Translations under genes and position numbers: made by a program
The notes under the pieces: model-generated
The model's input: only the letters and a program-made list of their open reading frames with translations
Databases searched by the model: none
What the model was told of the DNA's origin: nothing
Shown: in pieces, positions 9,026-17,383 of the stretch
Numbering within the stretch: position 1 is the stretch's first letter
Layout: each line of letters starts with the position of its first letter
NCBI GenBank assembly: GCA_016782865.1
Contig: JADHXR010000046.1
Location: forward strand, 1-46,300
Reading direction: 5' to 3'
DNA length: 46,300 bases
Source of the DNA: Phycisphaerae bacterium
GTDB taxonomy: Bacteria > Planctomycetota > Phycisphaerae > Sedimentisphaerales > Anaerobacaceae

Positions 9026-10428
9026 GAGACTCACCGAAGACCGCGCTGGCGGCAATGCTCTTCGCAGCGAAGGCCGCCATATCCAAAATCAATTCCTCTG
9101 AGTATACTTTTGCCCATACTGTGATGAGAAAGACTTTTTCCAAATCCGTTCGCGAGGCTCTCGCAGACCCCTGCTCCCCGCTTTCGCGGGGACAAGTTTA
9201 CACCTGCGAAAGCAGGTGCAGGCCGAGCCTGCCCCCGCGCAAGCGCGGGGTCTGGCCCTTGTACGGGGCCGCGTTTGCGATGGCGATGGGTCTAAGCGTA
9301 TTGTGGACAGCCATCCCGTTCATCGTGCACAACATTGGTGGAACCGAAGAACATGTGGGATACGCCTTGGCCGCAAACATGTTCGGCTATCTGTTGTGCC
9401 TGTTATTTACCGCCGCAAAGTTAGGGCACCTTAACCCGCACCGCACGACTCGCGCGGCCGCCGCCGCCATGTTCTTAGGCACATTTGTGATGCTGGTTGT
9501 GGTCTACCGCGCAATGGCGGGCAACCAGCTCGGCTCACTTGGTCTTATCTGGACAGTGATCGCCGCAGGGACAGTCGCAGGAGGGGCAATGTCGCTTTTC
9601 TGGCCTTATTTGATGGCCTGGGTCTCGGCCGATTATGAAGGCGCTGTTCTGAACCGTCGACTTGGAACCTACAACGGTATGTGGTCCTCTGCAGCAATCC
9701 TGGGGCCAATGATAGGCGGCGTAATCGTAGATATGAGCACCTCAGGGCCGGTCGCTGTCAGTGTGGCGTGCCTGGCGATTTGCTTTGCTCTGCTCTACCT
9801 TGCTAACGATGGGTCCGCCGGCACGGCGGCTTCGTCAAGATCAATCAATACACCCCAAACGCAGTATGATCGAAGATTACTGCCGCGTTTGAAGTGGATG
9901 GCTCGGACAAGTTTATTTTGCTGCTGGCTCTGGTTTAGTGTGGCCCGCACGCAGTTTGCACTGCGGTTCACCTACATGGGATTCTCAGAGACACAGTTTG
10001 GGGTGCTCTTGACGACATTCGGAATCTGCAATTTCCTGATTCTGACCGGGGCAGGCCGCGTTGGTTTTTGGCATTTCAAGCCGGTGTTGCTCTTCGGCGT
10101 TCAGCCTGCCTTGGGCGTCTCCGTTCTTCTGCTTATCTACGGCCGGACGCTCTGGGCCTTTGCTCTGTCATTTGTGATCCTGGGATGCGCTTTTGGCTTT
10201 TCCTTCAGCTCACACATGTATTACGGCGTCTGCGGCAATAAGAAACGTCCGAGACAGATGGCAATACACGAAGTTACCATCTCACTGGGCGTCGTCGTCG
10301 GCTCCGGATCGGGAGGATACCTGGCCGGTCATTACGGAGTTTATCAGCCCTACTGGTTCGCCGTGATTGTCCTGGCTCTCGGGCTTGCGGCTCAAGCGGT
10401 AATATGGATCATTCCGCCAAAGAATTGA
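9013..10428 (+). CDS. Major facilitator superfamily transporter with palindrome-derived N-terminal extension
   Basis: The frame from ATG 9013 gives 471 aa and overlaps the previous stop by 13 bases. About twelve membrane segments are visible from residue 77 onward (WPLYGAAFAMAMGLSVLWTA onwards), with an MFS-like conserved glycine-rich segment ILGPMIGGVIVDMS. The first ~75 residues do not look like a transporter: part is encoded by the GC-rich palindrome cluster at 9176-9250, which translates as SPLSRGQVYTCESRCRPSLP. The true start could be 9013 (translational coupling), 9124 (ATGAGAAAGACT) or an alternative start near the first helix; no convincing ribosome site decides. The transporter core is intact. 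Its substrate is unknown, and context suggests a sugar or sugar derivative. Confidence 0.75.
   Translation: MAEIGDSPKTALAAMLFAAKAAISKINSSEYTFAHTVMRKTFSKSVREALADPCSPLSRGQVYTCESRCRPSLPPRKRGVWPLYGAAFAMAMGLSVLWTAIPFIVHNIGGTEEHVGYALAANMFGYLLCLLFTAAKLGHLNPHRTTRAAAAAMFLGTFVMLVVVYRAMAGNQLGSLGLIWTVIAAGTVAGGAMSLFWPYLMAWVSADYEGAVLNRRLGTYNGMWSSAAILGPMIGGVIVDMSTSGPVAVSVACLAICFALLYLANDGSAGTAASSRSINTPQTQYDRRLLPRLKWMARTSLFCCWLWFSVARTQFALRFTYMGFSETQFGVLLTTFGICNFLILTGAGRVGFWHFKPVLLFGVQPALGVSVLLLIYGRTLWAFALSFVILGCAFGFSFSSHMYYGVCGNKKRPRQMAIHEVTISLGVVVGSGSGGYLAGHYGVYQPYWFAVIVLALGLAAQAVIWIIPPKN
9176..9250. repeat. Cluster of four consecutive GC-rich palindromes (REP/RPE-like)
   Basis: Four hairpins lie almost end to end: 9176-9191 (CCCCGC/GCGGGG), 9201-9218 (CACCTGC/GCAGGTG), 9218-9232 (GCAGGC/GCCTGC) and 9233-9250 (CCCCGCGC/GCGCGGGG). 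They sit inside the N-terminal part of the MFS reading frame without breaking it. The pattern recalls dispersed palindromic elements of bacterial genomes, including in-frame insertions such as Rickettsia palindromic elements. Whether it is multicopy cannot be seen here. Confidence 0.75.
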
Positions 10429-10797
10429 CAGCCGAGTCCCGGTACGCAGCAGATACACTCTGAAGTCGTAATTCTTCATTTTTCGGCCTGCCACAGGACT
10501 TTTTCCCCTTGTCCGGGGCAACCTGCCGTACTCTTGGACGAGGACAGTCGCCATGCTCCTAATCTGGATGCGGAAAATCGTAGAAAAAAACGTTACAGGA
10601 AGGCTGGGGGATGGCACTTATAGATAGTTTCACGAACACAGACAATGAGTCAATCGCATAATCTTTGATACTGAAAGCGTTGGGCAAGAAATGAATATCT
10701 TAGCGTTCTGCCGATTCCCCAGGCGGTCAAAAACAACGTCTGTGGAACCGGGATATGATACAAACAGGTAGGTGGTTTCTTAATGGAGGACCGAATC
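10429..10797. other. Intergenic region upstream of dockerin-like secreted protein
   Basis: These 369 bases lie between the MFS stop and the next start. I see no convincing gene, RNA or strong promoter. Short minus-strand frames here lack ribosome sites and family resemblance. The leader and promoter of the downstream gene probably lie in the last 100 bases. Confidence 0.5.
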
Positions 10798-12882
10798 ATG
10801 AAGAGATTTAGAAGAAGATCAATGTTGGCTTGCGCACTGGCGTTGCTGGTCGGTGCAGCACACGTCGCTTTGGGTATTACTGTTGCGCCCGTTACGATCG
10901 GGCCATCCAACGACGCCTGCGACAAGGCGAAATCCATCGGCAATGTGACAAACGAGGCGTTTGACACAACGAGAGCAACTTTCGACGGCCCGGGGCATTA
11001 TATGAACAGCCCGAACGTGTGGTACTGCTATACCGCCACGTGTACGGGCGGAGCGACTATCAGTCTCCGCGGCAGCAGTTTTGACACAAAGATCGCCGTT
11101 TACGACGGATGTAGCTGTTATCCGGCCCGCAGCGCCCTGATCAAGAGCAACGACGACTTCCACGGTCAACAATCGCAAGCCACTTTGCCCGTAACTGCCG
11201 GCAACCAGTACCTGGTCGAGATCGGCGGCTACAATTCCGCATCAAAAGGCCCCGGCGTGATCACCGTCACTTGCGACGGCCAGGCCTGCACGTCGGCAAA
11301 CGACGACTGCAGCAAAGCCCAACCGGTCGGCAACGTAACGAATATGCGTTTCGACACCACTTGCGCAACGTTCGACGGGCCGGGCCATTGCATGAGAAGT
11401 CCGAATATCTGGTATCGCTACACGGCCGCTGGCACAGGCGAAGTCACCGTAAGTCTTCTCGGCAGCCTCTTTGACACCAAACTCGCTGTCTATGCCGGGG
11501 ACATTTGTTATCCGCCGTTGAATGCCAGGCTTGGGTGCAACGATGACTTCGGCAACAGTCTGGCATCCCAGGTACTCTTCATGGCAACTGCCGGCAACAA
11601 GTACCTGATCGAAGTCGGCGGCTACAGTTCCGATGAGTCCGGTCAGGGCGTGATAAGTATAACCGGTGCCGTTGCCCCTCCTCCTCCACCACCAGCCCCC
11701 AAGGATGATTGCGCCAGCGCGCGGCCGGTCGGTAACGTAACGAATATGCCGTTCGACACCAGAACCGCCACTTTTGACGGTCCCGACCTGTGCATGAGAA
11801 GCCCGAACACCTGGTACTGTTACACCGCTTCGTGCACGGGCGACGTTACGGTGAGCCTGCTCGGCAGCAGCTTTGATACGATGCTCGCCGTCTACAATGG
11901 GTGTGCATGCCCTGCAACACAAGGCAGAATGATTGGGTGCAACGATGACTTCGCCTCCAGCTACCAGTCGCAGATCACTTTCGCCGGGGTTGCCGGCAAC
12001 CAGTATCTGATCGAGGTCGGCGGCTACGGCTCCGAGACCGGCCAGGGCGTATTGAGTATCCGTTGCGAAGGCGCGGTCAGCCAGCCGAAGCCCGATCTTG
12101 GCGACGCCCCGGACAGCACCAACCGTTCGGGCAAGGTCATGCGCACATATCCGTCCGCGAACTCGGTCCCCGCCCACTTCCCGACGGTCTTCGACGCCGG
12201 CAGCGGAATCGGACCTTACGGGCCGGCTCATCTGAACGATCTGGCAGTGGCGTTCCTGGGCAAGGTCATCACCGGTGAAACCGAAGCCGACACCGGCCAG
12301 GACGAGGACGGTGAGAACAACATCAGACCCTCAACCGGCAGCGCCAACCGTGACAAAGGTGACGATGCTGTTGCGATGCCGCTTATTCTGCCCGACTGCG
12401 GCTGGGCCAAGATAGACTATGAGGTCACCATCGTGGAACCGGGCACGGATCTGTGGGTCAACGTCTGGCTCGACTTCAACCGCGACGGCGACTGGGACGA
12501 TACCGTTGATTGCCCAGCCGGTCCGGCAAAGGAGTGGGCCGTGCAGAATCAGTTCCTGTTCGACCTTCCGGCAGGGCTCAATCAGATCACCACGCCCGCG
12601 TTCCTGTCCTCGCATCCGGCGAACCGGCCGGAACAAGTCTGGATGAGGATAACTCTTTCGGAACTTCCCTGGACCGGCGGCAGCAACCCCGGCTTGCAGG
12701 GCAACGCCGGCTCCGGTCCTATAGAGAAATACCTGATCGGAGAAACGGAAGATTACTACTTCATTCCTCAGACAACCGGCCAGACCGAGTGCCCGCTGTG
12801 CGAAGACGTCAACGGCGACGGAACAATCAACATGGAGGATCTGGTGGCTTACGTCGGCCTGTGGCTTGCAAATTGTCCATAA
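10798..12882 (+). CDS. Secreted triple-repeat protein with GEVED-like and dockerin-like C-terminus
   Basis: The start at 10798 is set by GGAGG eight bases upstream (an earlier in-frame ATG at 10783 overlaps that site). The 694-aa product opens with a signal peptide (RSMLACALALLVGAAHVALG). Three homologous modules of about 120-130 aa follow, each starting near NDxC..A..VGNVTN, with SP-N-WY-YTA, GSxFDT, and NDDF, and ending in a YLxEVGGY strand. The repeat spacing is 390 and 402 bp, and a proline linker precedes the third. Next comes a region with WLDFNRDGDWDD resembling the GEVED domain. The last 30 residues carry one dockerin-like calcium loop (DVNGDGTINMEDLVAYVGLW). It is probably an exported adhesive or scaffold-bound protein. 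A strong terminator follows. Confidence 0.85.
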   Translation: MKRFRRRSMLACALALLVGAAHVALGITVAPVTIGPSNDACDKAKSIGNVTNEAFDTTRATFDGPGHYMNSPNVWYCYTATCTGGATISLRGSSFDTKIAVYDGCSCYPARSALIKSNDDFHGQQSQATLPVTAGNQYLVEIGGYNSASKGPGVITVTCDGQACTSANDDCSKAQPVGNVTNMRFDTTCATFDGPGHCMRSPNIWYRYTAAGTGEVTVSLLGSLFDTKLAVYAGDICYPPLNARLGCNDDFGNSLASQVLFMATAGNKYLIEVGGYSSDESGQGVISITGAVAPPPPPPAPKDDCASARPVGNVTNMPFDTRTATFDGPDLCMRSPNTWYCYTASCTGDVTVSLLGSSFDTMLAVYNGCACPATQGRMIGCNDDFASSYQSQITFAGVAGNQYLIEVGGYGSETGQGVLSIRCEGAVSQPKPDLGDAPDSTNRSGKVMRTYPSANSVPAHFPTVFDAGSGIGPYGPAHLNDLAVAFLGKVITGETEADTGQDEDGENNIRPSTGSANRDKGDDAVAMPLILPDCGWAKIDYEVTIVEPGTDLWVNVWLDFNRDGDWDDTVDCPAGPAKEWAVQNQFLFDLPAGLNQITTPAFLSSHPANRPEQVWMRITLSELPWTGGSNPGLQGNAGSGPIEKYLIGETEDYYFIPQTTGQTECPLCEDVNGDGTINMEDLVAYVGLWLANCP

Positions 12883-12912
12883 CATGCTTTTACCGCACAT
12901 CCAAGTGTGAGG

Positions 12913-12945
12913 GCTGCGAGCAGACAACTGCTCGCAGCTTTTTTT
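12913..12945 (+). terminator. Rho-independent terminator
   Basis: A perfect 11-bp stem GCTGCGAGCAG / CTGCTCGCAGC with a four-base loop (ACAA) is followed by seven T residues. It lies 30 bases after the stop of the dockerin-like gene. Confidence 0.93.
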
Positions 12946-13046
12946 GTGCCCGCGGATATGCTTTTTCATATCCTATGCCGGAGGCCGCCAGTACAATTGT
13001 TCGGGATGTCACGAACGGAAGAAGCTGATGTCTGAGAAATGCACAG

Positions 13047-13533
13047 TTGTCAAAGGTCTTTGACCGGCTCTGCCCGGCAGAGACCATCGAGTCGTTCACC
13101 CGCAAGGAAGACAAGGCCCCCATCGACCTGACGGGGCTGTCCGTCGGTGAGTTGTTCACCCTTGTCGAGAGGCCGCTCTTTTCCAAAGCGGCGGGGGCTC
13201 TGGAGCAGAAACTCTCAAATGATGAGTACAGAGCCAAGTTGGCCCTGAAGGGGCTGAGCTTGCTCGGAACCACCGCGGCGTTCCAAGCCGTAGAAGCCTT
13301 CATCGGATCCGAAGAAGAACCGCACTCCTTTGTTCGCTCCCACGCGGTCAAAGCGATCGGCCGGACGCCTGCGTCACTGTAGCTCAAGACTGCGAGGCAA
13401 TGCTTTTCAAGAAGTGAATGGTACCTGCATGTCTCAGCCGGCAGCGCCGGCTGGGCTCAGAGAGGTCGCGGATGATCCGGGTCAGAGCGACCGAGTGCGC
13501 GAAAGTGCAGGACTCGTCTTGGACGAATTCTAG
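13047..13533 (+). pseudogene. HEAT-repeat-like gene remnant
   Basis: An open frame from a TTG at 13047 to 13382 encodes 111 aa with helical, HEAT-like character: LALKGLSLLGTTAAFQAVEA and FVRSHAVKAIGRT resemble repeated HEAT helices. It stops abruptly at 13380-13382. Shortly after, in another frame, the segment VADDPGQSDRVRESAGLVLD looks like the next HEAT unit and ends at 13533. I read this as one gene broken by a frameshift or deletion, lacking a good start. It could alternatively be a small intact protein followed by chance coding-like sequence. Function is unknown. Confidence 0.4.
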
Positions 13534-13566
13534 GAGAAAAGACTCAGATATGAGTGTCACCGAGTT

Positions 13567-13914
13567 GTGAATGGGACCAAAGAGAAGTTATGCGGCAAAT
13601 GCAGAAAATGGAAAGGTGAGAGTCAGTTTTGCAAAAGCCGCAGGTCGAAAGACGGACTACAGTGGCAGTGCAAAGAATGCGAGTCCAAATATGCCCACAA
13701 GCGTTACGAGCGGATCAGAAAAGGTGGGAGAAGATACCTCCGATATGAAGATCGTCATCGGGTAGTAAAAGGGATCAAGCAGAAGTTTTGCCGCAAGTGC
13801 AAACGATGGAAAAACGAGACTGGGTTTTACAAAGATAGTTCGGAAAAAGACGGCTTAACAGTACGATGCCAGAAATGCTCATACAAAGCTACCAGCAAGT
13901 CTCGTAAGAAGTAG
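13567..13914 (+). CDS. Small basic protein with two tandem four-cysteine zinc-ribbon modules
   Basis: The 115-aa frame starts at a GTG. It is very rich in Lys and Arg and contains two copies of one module. Copy one has Cys9-x2-Cys12 and Cys35-x2-Cys38; copy two has Cys75-x2-Cys78 and Cys101-x2-Cys104. Both share a W-K-x-E/N-x-x-x-F core and a KDGL segment before the second cysteine pair. The spacing suits zinc-binding ribbons such as those in phage-like HNH-associated or nucleic-acid-binding proteins. No HNH catalytic residues are seen. The charge suggests DNA or RNA binding. No ribosome site is convincing, and an insertion sequence begins 40 bases downstream. Confidence 0.6.
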   Translation: MNGTKEKLCGKCRKWKGESQFCKSRRSKDGLQWQCKECESKYAHKRYERIRKGGRRYLRYEDRHRVVKGIKQKFCRKCKRWKNETGFYKDSSEKDGLTVRCQKCSYKATSKSRKK

Positions 13915-13946
13915 CGGCCAAAGCGACCTATAAACTGACTAACACG

Positions 13947-13954
13947 GTTTTTCA
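13947..13954. repeat. Left 8-bp target site duplication of the insertion sequence
   Basis: GTTTTTCA occurs here and again at 16734-16741, immediately outside the inverted ends of the element. Confidence 0.88.
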
Positions 13955-14025
13955 GTATAGTGTTGAACAACCGTTGGATTTTGTGCGAGTCATAAGAAAA
14001 TGTGCCGTTCTTGAGGCCCTGAAGA

Positions 14026-15873
14026 TTATTCCGGCTGATGGTTCGAGAACACAGCTCCAACGCGATCAGGAAAGTCACGGCTCCGACGAGATTTCCTGTC
14101 CAGGAATCTGGTTGAGGGTTTTCTAACGTGCCTGGGGAATTTGCCTTTCTGGGAGAGTTCTGCAAAGGCGGGTGCTAGGTTGTCCAAGTTACCGCAGATG
14201 AGCTTCACGTAGGCCGGTGTCTTCAAATTGAAAATCAGAAGGGCCTGTTCCCCAAGCGCATTCACTTCGCGGTTGAGTTTCTTTTTGCCGGTAATACGCC
14301 GTATGAAACGTTTGACGCCACGAAAGAATCGTTCGGATATGTTATTCGTACGCTGGACCATGACAAGCCGATTCGGGTCACCAAGCTTCAGGCAATGACC
14401 AAAGAGCCCGTCCCAATATTTGTCTAAATGTTGGACGATGATGTCTATGCCTTTTCTTTTCGTGACTGATAGTTGCCTCTCTCGTTCGCAGTAGAGGTCT
14501 TGTCGTAAACGATGGACGTCTGCTTCGGTTTGGGACGCTTGCTCGGGACTCGAAAAGCTGGCTGTTCCATTGAGACCCTTCACAGAGCCCTGCGCCGTCA
14601 AACGTAGAGCATCCCGCAGCCGGGTGAACAGCGTATTAGCCTCTTGAACCTGTTGTATGGTTCGCTGGAGGGCCGTTGACTTCAAGAAGCAATCGAGTAT
14701 GCCATATAAACGCATAAGGAGTTTCTCTTCGTGAGGCGTACGTCCCTTGAGATGGCCTAAGATATCTTTATCGAGAATGTCCCTCACTCGTCTGGCACGC
14801 AGATAGAGACTCAAGTGGGGCAAATCAAACGGAAAACCTCGGCCGTCTCCTTCTGCGGATGCCGATAAGATCCACTCTGTCATTCCCGCGGCCATGGCAG
14901 CCGCTTTCAGGGGCCGACCTTGTGTCTTCCAGAACGCCGGCGTTTCCAGATGTTGGCAGATCCAGCGTGCCTGAGTTTTCTGGTCCCCCAGGGTCTTATC
15001 GACTTTCTTGGAAAAGCGGCGAAGCTTGGCACGAATCTCCATTTGACGCAGACGTTCACGTAGGCCTTTATAGGATTCGGTCCAGAGGTCCTTGCCGATG
15101 TCGGCCAAAAAGTGCCAGTGGCAGTAAAAGAACGGCACCTTGGGCCACTGCTCGAGCACGGCCTTGTGAATGGAACCCGAAAGATCTGCCATTGTGGCTG
15201 TCGGACGACCGAATTTGTTGTCGACCTGCCGGAGAACATCACGGATCTCAACGGCGTTCTCAGAGGCTATTTTGGCACTCCAGAGCACAATCGGCCCTGG
15301 ACCGACCAAGCAGACAAAGTGTATTTGGCTGCCCTCTTCACAGGTTCCATCCACGTGCAGGACGTAGCCTCCTGATGCCTCCAGCATCCGACGCAACCGG
15401 TCGATATGCTGTTCATGGATTGCAGCCATTGTATCTGCAAAGCGGACAATCAACTCATGGATCGTTCCGTCCGGGATGTGCAGATCATAGTTTTTATCCA
15501 AGTACGCCTGGATCTCTCCACGTTGGCGAGACTCGAGATACCGCAGCGTGCCGATCTTTGTCAGGACATCGAATCCGTACATCTGTCGCGGCGCGACCAA
15601 CTGGGCTAACTGCCGGGAACGATACACCCGAATCGAGTGGCCGTCATGGTACCATACACACTGATGCGGACAACCAAGCATGACCTCTTGTGCGGCGATG
15701 TTTCCATACTGTAAAGAAACGACGATCCGAGGTGAGGTGGTCTTGTAGACCTTCAGCCTCGCGCCACAGACTTGGCAGACCTCGAACTCCGGATAGAAGC
15801 GAATCGTAGCGCCTTGGATGGAATGCAGCGCATTGCGAACGGCTTGCGCATTGTCTGCGACCAGCGTCTTCAA
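14026..15873 (-). CDS. DDE transposase of the 2.78-kb insertion sequence
   Basis: The 615-aa protein starts at a TTG in the sequence TTTTGAAG, overlapping the upstream stop by four bases, which suggests translational coupling. An N-terminal zinc-finger-like set is visible (Cys33-x2-Cys36 and Cys68-x3-Cys72). A likely catalytic triad follows: Asp175 in VLHVDGT, Asp230 in ATMADLSGS and Glu514 in TNNISERFFRGVKR. The ISER-FFR-K-R region near the C-terminus resembles ISL3-like and related transposases. It should cut and paste the element between the inverted repeats. It looks complete. Confidence 0.85.
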   Translation of the reverse strand: MKTLVADNAQAVRNALHSIQGATIRFYPEFEVCQVCGARLKVYKTTSPRIVVSLQYGNIAAQEVMLGCPHQCVWYHDGHSIRVYRSRQLAQLVAPRQMYGFDVLTKIGTLRYLESRQRGEIQAYLDKNYDLHIPDGTIHELIVRFADTMAAIHEQHIDRLRRMLEASGGYVLHVDGTCEEGSQIHFVCLVGPGPIVLWSAKIASENAVEIRDVLRQVDNKFGRPTATMADLSGSIHKAVLEQWPKVPFFYCHWHFLADIGKDLWTESYKGLRERLRQMEIRAKLRRFSKKVDKTLGDQKTQARWICQHLETPAFWKTQGRPLKAAAMAAGMTEWILSASAEGDGRGFPFDLPHLSLYLRARRVRDILDKDILGHLKGRTPHEEKLLMRLYGILDCFLKSTALQRTIQQVQEANTLFTRLRDALRLTAQGSVKGLNGTASFSSPEQASQTEADVHRLRQDLYCERERQLSVTKRKGIDIIVQHLDKYWDGLFGHCLKLGDPNRLVMVQRTNNISERFFRGVKRFIRRITGKKKLNREVNALGEQALLIFNLKTPAYVKLICGNLDNLAPAFAELSQKGKFPRHVRKPSTRFLDRKSRRSRDFPDRVGAVFSNHQPE

Positions 15874-16538
15874 AACCGTGATCGCGGATAACGCCCTTTT
15901 TTTCGCAGATCATACGTATCGATGACTGTCTGTACGTTCACTACCGTGACATGAAGCCCTCTGGCCCCGAGGATCGTGGCAATACGATTAGCCGAGGAAC
16001 GCGGCGCACGTACCAGTTCGGCCAGAACAGCAATCGTGTCACTGTCACTGACCGAATCACTGCCGCTGGTATCGCCATGCTTTTGCCGTCGCTGCACCTG
16101 CTGAGTCTGCACCTCTGGGTCCACAGATAAATAGAGTTGTGTCCGTCCCCAGGCAACACGATGGACGTCACCTCGTAGGAAGGCATCATGGAGTTGGTTT
16201 TGTACACGCACACGTAAGCGTTCAGATAATTCATTCGGTGTCATCCCCATGGTGGACTGATGAATCATCTGTGACGTTGCCCGTGACAGTGTCCTGTATA
16301 CCGAGAATCCTATTTCACGATAAAACCATAATCCATCTTTGTCAAAACGCGGTGTATCTGCCAATGTCCAGTACCGGGCATTATGGCTGAAGCTGGTGTA
16401 ATAGCCCACCGTCTTAAGGTTCCGCCAGACTGTCATGGTGCAACAGTCAGCCGCTTGGCAGAGGTCCTTGAGGCTGAGAATCTTCTTCTTTCTCAAGGCT
16501 CGCACGAGTGTTTTGGTGGTTTCAGAAAGCTCATCCAT
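15870..16538 (-). CDS. HTH accessory protein of the insertion sequence
   Basis: The 222-aa protein begins at ATG 16538, near the right end of the element, and ends overlapping the transposase start. An N-terminal helix-turn-helix is apparent (LSLKDLCQAADCCTMTVWRN), followed by a segment about a YYTSF-H-ARYWTL wing. The C-terminal third has a second helical region (ANRIATILGARGLHVTVVNV). It probably binds the element ends or regulates transposition. Similar winged-helix proteins accompany some large DDE elements. Confidence 0.7.
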   Translation of the reverse strand: MDELSETTKTLVRALRKKKILSLKDLCQAADCCTMTVWRNLKTVGYYTSFSHNARYWTLADTPRFDKDGLWFYREIGFSVYRTLSRATSQMIHQSTMGMTPNELSERLRVRVQNQLHDAFLRGDVHRVAWGRTQLYLSVDPEVQTQQVQRRQKHGDTSGSDSVSDSDTIAVLAELVRAPRSSANRIATILGARGLHVTVVNVQTVIDTYDLRKKGRYPRSRF

Positions 16539-16733
16539 GGCGTACCTGTTATAGTATAGAAATAAGTAACTATTTATATCCTTACTATAACAGCCAATGG
16601 CCTCAAAACAAGCCTTTTCAAGCGCTTTTCGGGACCCAAACAGATAAAATGTGATAGTATGGCTCTGAGAACGGGCTTTTAAGTTTCTTCAGAAAAATGA
16701 CTTACAAAATCTAACGGTTGTTCAACACTATAC

Positions 16734-16741
16734 GTTTTTCA
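16734..16741. repeat. Right 8-bp target site duplication of the insertion sequence
   Basis: GTTTTTCA, identical to 13947-13954. Bases 16742-16945 beyond it hold no gene that I can support. Confidence 0.88.
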
Positions 16742-16945
16742 CTCCCTCCCTTTGTCATCCCGAGAGCAGCCGAGGGATCTATTTATTTCGAATTTCCGGC
16801 TTCCCCTTTCGTCATTCCCGTAAAGCCCGTTCTTTTCGACATTGCCTTCAGAACCGGAACGTCAATAATGGGCCAACTCTATCCTGAGCGGACAACTTGG
16901 CTGCCCCTCTTACGTAGCTCCTTTGCAGCCAAGAAGCGATCTTGA

Positions 16946-17383
16946 CTATGGTTCGTACGTGATCTCTAATATAGGCGCATAATCAATACCGCGGTCGTAC
17001 GAAGAGAACTGACGGTAACCGCCCTCGTGTTTCCGGGTACTGTAGAATATACCTAACGAATTTCCTTGCGTCCATCCGTCGCGATTGATGACTTCTTGAA
17101 TCACTTCGGCAATATCAGGGCTCTCGTACCACGTGTCCGGCGACCAAGGTTCGATATGATCCCAATTAACCGATGCGCTTGTCATGGACCGATTCCAAAT
17201 GGGCGAGAGGCCACTGAAAACAGCAGCGCTATCGGTATCCTCGGCCCTGATCGTGCCGTAAACATCGGCTGTCAAATACTCTGTATGCGAGCATATCTTG
17301 AGCCGTGCCTCGACGATTCGCACACCTTGTGGAACGTTCACATCCTGAAAGACCATCCCGGAGACGTAATATGGCAACGGATA
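16946..17383 (-). pseudogene. DNRLRE-like C-terminal domain separated by an in-frame amber codon
   Basis: This stretch is in the same frame as the giant protein upstream and begins right after its TAG at 17384-17386. The next codons read YPLPYYVSGMVFQDVNVPQG, then a domain ending in EGGYRQFSSYDRG and YAPILEITYEP. Together with the last residues before the TAG (RISSSEDDGYAFLDE) this makes one continuous DNRLRE-type structural domain. Its own start would be a TTG at 17377 without a ribosome site. I infer that it was the C-terminus of the giant protein and is now lost unless the amber codon is read through. Confidence 0.7.

Larger units (their letters stand above)
13955..16733 (-). mobile_element. 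Complete 2.78-kb insertion sequence with inverted ends and 8-bp TSD
   Basis: The ends are inverted copies: starting GTATAGTGTTGAACAACCGT, they match for 21 bases, differ at one, then match eight more (left 13955-13993, right 16697-16733). An 8-bp direct repeat, GTTTTTCA, flanks both ends. The interior carries two overlapping minus-strand genes, an HTH-type protein and a DDE transposase. The intact ends and perfect duplication suggest recent insertion. The family is not certain: 8-bp duplications fit ISL3 and several unassigned groups. Confidence 0.93.

Noticed and set aside
11242..12231. 329-codon minus-strand frame
   Set aside because: Antisense to the triple-repeat secreted protein; its apparent repeats only mirror that gene's repeats.
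14859..15683. 274-codon plus-strand frame
   Set aside because: Antisense to the DDE transposase with no protein-like features.
16718..16945. 75-codon plus-strand frame next to the IS
   Set aside because: It begins within the inverted repeat of the element, lacks a ribosome site and has no family resemblance.
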